Origin: Triglochin maritima
Lineage: Eukaryota; Streptophyta; Magnoliopsida; Alismatales; Juncaginaceae
Reading direction: 5' to 3'
Assembly: GCA_963682175.1 (NCBI GenBank)
Contig: OY821772.1
Span: 45,840,925 to 45,904,924, forward strand
DNA: 64,000 bases
The stretch's first letter is position 1. Every line of letters starts with the position of its first letter. The position numbers and the translations under genes were made by a program. Positions 58,304 to 64,000 of this stretch are shown one piece after another. The notes under the pieces are model-generated. The model was not told where the DNA came from. It ran no database searches and was given only the letters and a program-made list of their open reading frames with translations.

Positions 58304-58658
58304 CTCGCCATGAACCAGAGGTCACAATATTTCACACTGTACTCTTCTCAAGTTCCCACAACTGCATTAACGAGAAATAGGTTACTACAATTTAAGATTA
58401 CTCTGTGGTGTTCTAAAAATTCAACTCCCAACATTTGCTCATCCCAAGTACAAATACAGAAGACCAACTAACACTAATAAATAGATGTCCTGAACAAAAT
58501 TGAAGACATTCATTACATAATACAGAACGATCAGGTAAATGGTTAAAAGTAAATAGTGACACCTTGGTCGGGTTGAGGCATAACTCCTCTGGTCATTGCA
58601 AAATCTTCAGTTGCTGATTAGCCGCAGAATAGCTTGAGCAATCCCTCTCCCGCGATAT

Positions 58659-61600
58659 TTATAAAGTAAGGGAATGCAAGATTTTTCTGCCATGTCCGTG
58701 CAACTTCAAGCGCATTCCACTGTAAAGATGTCGATACATGAAACTCTTGTTTCCCCACTTCCAACATATCGGCCCTCTTGGATGCTTCCTCTTTCCATGT
58801 TTCTCTGCTTACAAGATGGAAACTTACTCATTCTGATATATAAAAATTAAAAACTAGAAACAATTTAAAAGAACCTTAAAGCAGTTAATGACAACATAAT
58901 CGGTAAAATACAATCTTAGATCCTCAAGACAGACTCCCATCAGACAGCTTGCAAAGTCCAAATAAAGGAAACATTTATTTCAGGAATTGGAAGGTTTCAC
59001 ATAAAGACCTTATTACATTGCAATCATGATTGAAAGGTTTTTGGGAGGACAACAGTGTTTCTTAATACTAAATATGGTTGCAATCACGACACAAAATAAT
59101 AGGACCATAATAAGAGGCAAAAACCAGAAAATGACAACTGCAGCTACATTGAAAATACAACCTAGCCGGAGCCCAAAGCTGAGAGAACACTACAACTGCC
59201 AAAGAGAGAATGTACCTTGGAAGATAATGGATTTTAATAGAAAAATAGTGTAAAAACATTTGAGGCTTGCAAAAATGTAAATGAGGGAGGACGACAGATT
59301 CTGTACAAAAAACCATGACGTTAGAAACATTACAAGGTATGATGAGTGACGATTCCAGAACTCTCAAATCTCGAGATCCAAAATCATTGGACTCCATTAC
59401 CTCACTAAAATATGTCGAGCATAATTTTGAAAAATTTCACATCGTTAAAACAGTTTATTTCAAATCAAGCACGAAAAAATGCCTGAACTGTTAAGCATAA
59501 GTTGTGTGAGCTTTCATATGTGCTACCATTGCATATTGGCACAGTAAAATGTGCAGATTACACGATGACATGCAACATTATAATGTTCGTTTAATAGGCA
59601 AGACCTCCAACAGTAACGGAACAAAATCTACATATTTCCAAAATTCCCTCTACTTTCTACTCTCATGCCAAAATAATGGAAGATTAATAGATTATGGTCA
59701 TCTTCACCCAGCTCTTCAAAACATTTGGTGCTTGTGAACTATGCATGTAATTCACCTACTTTGGACAGGTATGAAGCTTTATGGAGTTTTTTTATCATTT
59801 ACTTTATAGAGTTATTATATACTTTATAGAGTTATTGTATATTTCAAGTTTTTTCAGAATATTACAAATTTATTTTCTTTGGAAAATTACAAAAAAACCA
59901 ATATGCAAATTATATTATTATCCACATTATGCATAACCTAAACATTGGGTCGGAGATGAACAATATGCAATTATTAGTCACCAAATAAAAGAAGCTCCAA
60001 TATAGTCCACATTAAGGCATGAACTGTGACTTAAACTGAAGCATATAAATAAGCATTATTTCCTTGAGAAAATATGTAATGATAAGATGGAACCTGGCAT
60101 ACTTCTCTTGGAAAGAGCCATCTGCTCCAACAAAGCCTGGAATTTAATATGGCTGGACTCTAAGATAGGCCAGAACTTTGACTGAATTCTTACTACTTCC
60201 ATAAAAGTTTGAAGACCTGCTTTCGAGGGTATAACTGCATTTCCTTCCTTTTCAGGTATCTCGCCAAGAAGAACCTTTGAACACAAAGAACTAAACATTT
60301 AGAACATAAGATAATCCTACAAGAAAGCAAGAAGATAAAACCACAAGAATGATTTGAAAATGGTATATATTAAGAAGTTGCCGAAAGAATAACAAGTGCA
60401 TAAAACCATTTGAACCAGAGAAAAGGGAGCAAAATATCAAACAAAAAGTCTCATATTTCTTTATCGCTAACAAAGGGTGTAAATAACATACAAATTGAAA
60501 TAAAAAGGGCCAGATACCTTAACTACAGCAGTAGCAGAAGAAGATATTGATCGAAGATTGTATCTGCAGGAGAAAAGGTAGAGACCACTTATATGGGTAC
60601 ACAATGGTGGCTGAAACACATAGGAAGATAGTTGATTGAGCATTTACCCTCCTTCAAGTATAACAAGTAATCGTCCCTGAGAGAGACCACAGAGCATCTG
60701 TGTCATCTGAGCATAACCAGTAGGTGTGACCTATGACAAAACCAATCAACTTTAAAAGGTTTGCTATAAGCATCTCAAACTGGAAAATTAGTAGTCAATA
60801 AAGTTGTCTAGAGAAGAAGAAAAATGCACAAACTGAGATAATTTTAAAAAAAGACGAAATTGTTCAGCTGGGAACACATGTTCAATCCCAACATGCTGAT
60901 GCCCCAAAACAATCAAATTGGTGCCACTTTTCCATATTGCATTACACTGCTATTCTAAATTTCAAACACCATAAGTTCACTTTAATTTCACACGTCGCAG
61001 CTTCTCACAAGGCCGGTGCTGGATAGTCAAGGTTGGGATCATGATTGAGGTGTTTATCAACGTCCACCTCATTTACTACACCTTACCGACATCAAATATA
61101 GATCTCACTTTATGTTTTTATTCTCACCGTGACACAACAATACCATGCCAAAATATTTTGCAGCCCAAAAATCCCAACATGGTTATGCTACCACACCCCG
61201 TCAGTGGGTATGCAACATCTAAAATGTAAAAAAAGAGACTGAATTCCTTTTTCTTGACGGTGACATTGAATTCCCATATTTTATTATTTCAAGAGGGAAG
61301 GAGAAGAAGAGACAGTTTTCAACATCTACAAAAGTCACATCCTCTCATAATAAAGCATCAATTAAGATTTTATCGAAAGGTTTTCCCCACAAAACAAGCT
61401 AAAAAAAACAACAAATCACTAAAATAACGCAAGTCGAGGACAACAGAATTTATCTCATCTGAGAATTTCACTGACATAAAAATTCACGAGAATGAATTGT
61501 AAAATTGACAATGCTGTAAATCCTTGTTCGTGATGTTCATCTCCCACTCTTAGTATTACCTTTCCCCCACAATGGAAGTTAACTAAACCTGGCCTTTATA

Positions 61601-62611
61601 AGTGACGAAATGAATATATCTAATATAAAACCTCATCTTACAGGTTTTGCACATATGTCAATACCCCTTAGAGGATCACATGCTTATGACAAGGAAAACT
61701 AGACTGCACTAAAAGTGGGTGCACAGTATTTTATTTTCGTAGTGGTAGGCATTTTATACCTCAGAAGGAGGTTAATGGATTTAGTTCTATTTGTAACTAA
61801 CCAGGATATAAACTTTAGACAACTTGTATCTCAGCCCATGACCAATCTACACATCATGCCAAACATATTTTAACAATGTTTTAAAGCACACAACATTCTC
61901 ACATGAATACATTGAACTGTTGGATATACTTACATCACAACCACCCAGGGGATCGCCTCTTGCAGCATCAAATCCAGCAGATATTATAGTCAAATCGGGG
62001 GTGAACTCTAAAGCTACAATCTCATGCAATGAACAACGTTAGTGGATGAGGTAATGCCAACAACAAGATACAGAAAGGGAGCAATTTTAGTTTTCAGCAA
62101 TTGCTATGCTGCTGCAGAGCCACTTTATACATCTGCATAAACATTTGCTACACAACAGCATCGATATAGCACAAGCTTCTCTAGACTATTCTTGTTGGGA
62201 TTAGTCCCATATTGGACAACCTGGACTACAATCGCGGTTTGTGGAATCTCGGGTATCTCTACTCATCACAATTAGATTACAACCGGAAACCCATGCATTG
62301 ATAAAAATGATTCAAACTGTGGTTTATTGAAGGCCATTAATCAAACATTAGGTCCATACATCACATAATTGATTACTCCCAAGTCCCAAGCTAAAAATTG
62401 TACCAATGAAAATCTGGTATACTATAAACTATTGCAGTGGCTCATAATACAATTATTCCACATCATAAGCATATATATGTGCACTTTGGGTTACCAAAAT
62501 ACCTATCGGAAGGACAATATTCTGAAAGGCGTAGACATAGTCATTATCCCCAACTCCTCCAGTTTTCCAGGGAATATTTACAGAGTAGCCCACTCCACTA
62601 CAAGTTCCAAT
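58659..62611 (-). CDS. HDA15: HDA15-type histone deacetylase (3' half; 5' part outside window)
   Basis: RPD3/HDA1-class enzymes remove acetyl groups from histone lysines using zinc. Minus-strand exons are 62611-62503, 62013-61934, 60730-60648, 60563-60518, 60274-60094 and 58804-58659 (TAA), in consistent phase, giving 214 residues. They read [26 protein letters not shown], then [20 protein letters not shown] (holding the third zinc-ligand Asp) and PLGGCD. Next come [26 protein letters not shown] (holding the catalytic Tyr), a [17 protein letters not shown] block typical of HDA15, and a basic [10 protein letters not shown] tail ending with a WKWG motif. The exons with the catalytic His-His and any RanBP2-type zinc finger would lie beyond 64000. 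No stops or shifts are seen in the visible exons. Confidence 0.9.
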
Positions 62612-64000
62612 CTACAATTTGCAAAGAGAAAGTTATGCGATGAGTTAAGAAAAAAAAGATTACGTTTTTTTAAAAATTAACCTATATTTTCACGTTATAA
62701 TAGCATATCATTTCAAAACATTATCCAGTCAAATGAACTAGGTAGCCTTATTATAAATCAGGACAGAACGAGGTTAATAATTTTGTGTTGGTACCCACAG
62801 CAGTTGCTCTTCCTTCTGAAACCTTATAGTAAAAAAGATTGCTGTTGCACTTTAAGAAACTCTCACCTAGTCGAGGATAAGATCACAGTTCAAATAATCT
62901 CGGAGAAGTTAATATAAATATTACCAAAATTTTGCAAATCAATGACAGTGATTAAGAGGCATAGAAAGGGTCGAGCTGGTTGGGGGAACCTAAATGATGG
63001 AGGTGACAGTTCAACTTTTCAAAAGCTTGATACGTGGATGGAGTGACTGACATAGATAGTTTCTTCATCAAAACATGATATTTTCTTAATTATAAAGTGT
63101 GACTTACACCTTAAAGCCAAGTACAGCAGGTTTGTGTCCACAGAACTCACTTATTGGGAGAAGGGAGATTTGTGATCCCACCATCTCCCTGCCCCTCATC
63201 CTCCCTCTTCCAAACCATCCTCTCCTCCTTCTCCTTGGCCAAAGCAAGCCATTTCCCTGTCCTCCATCCTCTACGGAACATTTGTTCTTCGTTTCTAGCT
63301 TCTTCTCAAAACCCACCACCTCCAACTAGGAGTGTAAACGAGCCTAAATGAGCCGAGCCCATGGTGTTTGAACTCGGCTCGTTTAATAAACGAGTCGGAT
63401 GCCCAGCTCATGCTTGGCTCGTTTAATAAACAAGCCGAGCTTGAGCTTAACTCATTTGCTCGTTAAGAATCTACTCAACAATTTTTTCAACTCGTTTAAG
63501 CTCGTCTAAGACTTGATTAACTTGTTGTAAAACATACTATTTATATTTTATAAACATCATTAGCATAAATGGAAAATTTATAAATTATATGGTCTACTTT
63601 TAGGTAATTGGGATAAAGAAATTTATGTTTATTTATGACATATATGTAATATGTGACTATTTTTTCAACTAGTTTGAGATTAAAGGCTTTGTTGTTATTG
63701 TGTATAAACTTAAACGAGCCGAACGAGCTCTTATTGAGTTAACCGAGTCGAGCTAGGGCTTGACTCGTTTATTAAACGAGCGGATTTTGGTGTTTGAGTT
63801 TGGCTAGTTTAATAATCAAGTCGAGCTTGAGTCGAGCTTTATCGAGATGAGCTCGAGCAGAATTTGACAGTCCTACCTCCAACTCCTCACTCTTGCTCAG
63901 TTTTCTCTTCTCTTCTCTTAGTCGGTTTCACGTGCCCTCACAACGTGACGGTAGGAAGATTTTTTTTTGGTGAGTCTGACCAAGGTTGAGAGGGATTTGT
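62612..64000. other. Probable HDA15 intron or upstream region
   Basis: No further HDA15 exon was found between 62612 and the window end, so either an intron of at least 1.39 kb or a broken gene must be assumed. CT-rich sequence at 63160-63320 and 63890-63920 flanks a hAT-like MITE at 63327-63875. Confidence 0.45.
63327..63875. mobile_element. hAT-like MITE, ACGAGC-motif filled
   Basis: A perfect 8-bp target duplication CCTCCAAC lies at 63319-63326 and 63876-63883. The left end is TAGGAGTGTAAACGAGCC and the inverted right end TAGGACTGTCAAATTC. The arms are full of GAGCCGAGC/GCTCGTTTAA motifs around an AT-rich centre. Confidence 0.9.

Overview
This is a 64 kb piece of a plant nuclear genome, most likely a eudicot. 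The genes have plant-type GT-AG introns. They encode plant-specific or plant-style proteins: a type-B response regulator, a class II trehalose-phosphate synthase, an HDA15-like deacetylase and plant nicastrin. The space between them is AT-rich and full of DNA transposon remnants. I found no rRNA, tRNA, CRISPR or bacterial features.

Layout from left to right: (1) 3' half of a nicastrin gene (+, 527-2957), with a small hAT-type element in its last intron. (2) A transposon graveyard from 3.8 to 15.5 kb. It holds a PIF/Harbinger element (3872-6505) with an intact Myb/SANT-like ORF but a truncated transposase. It also holds three pieces of one decayed BED-finger hAT transposase, split by roughly 2 kb repeats that are rich in a GGTCGACC motif and stand in both inverted and direct order. 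(3) A complete five-exon gene for the 75 kDa subunit of mitochondrial complex I (+, 16147-21951). (4) An intergenic region with a 1.3 kb hAT-like element (25071-26381) that carries a captured piece of a phylloquinone methyltransferase (MENG) gene, then further repeats. (5) A complete TPS6/TPS5-like gene (+, 36025-38731). (6) A complete type-B response regulator (-, 41746-46076). (7) A small two-exon gene of unknown function (+, 49792-50451). (8) A 7.6 kb composite repeat with TIR-like ends (about 50651-58262). It contains a MOT1 molybdate-transporter pseudogene and tandem repeats, and a hAT element sits in one arm of an internal duplication. (9) The 3' half of an HDA15-type histone deacetylase (-, 58659-62611).

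The genes do not form a pathway or operon; each is an independent plant transcription unit. The most striking feature is a set of at least seven short elements with the same ends (TAGGGNTGTAAAC-type, or near variants). Six have perfect 8-bp target duplications, and each carries a different internal short-motif array (CCGGAC, ACGAGC, GGGTACGGGTA, GGGTCGGGTT, GCGGGTTG and others). One of them has captured gene DNA.

All exon boundaries were assigned by eye from reading frame, splice consensus and recalled family sequence. No search or alignment program was run.
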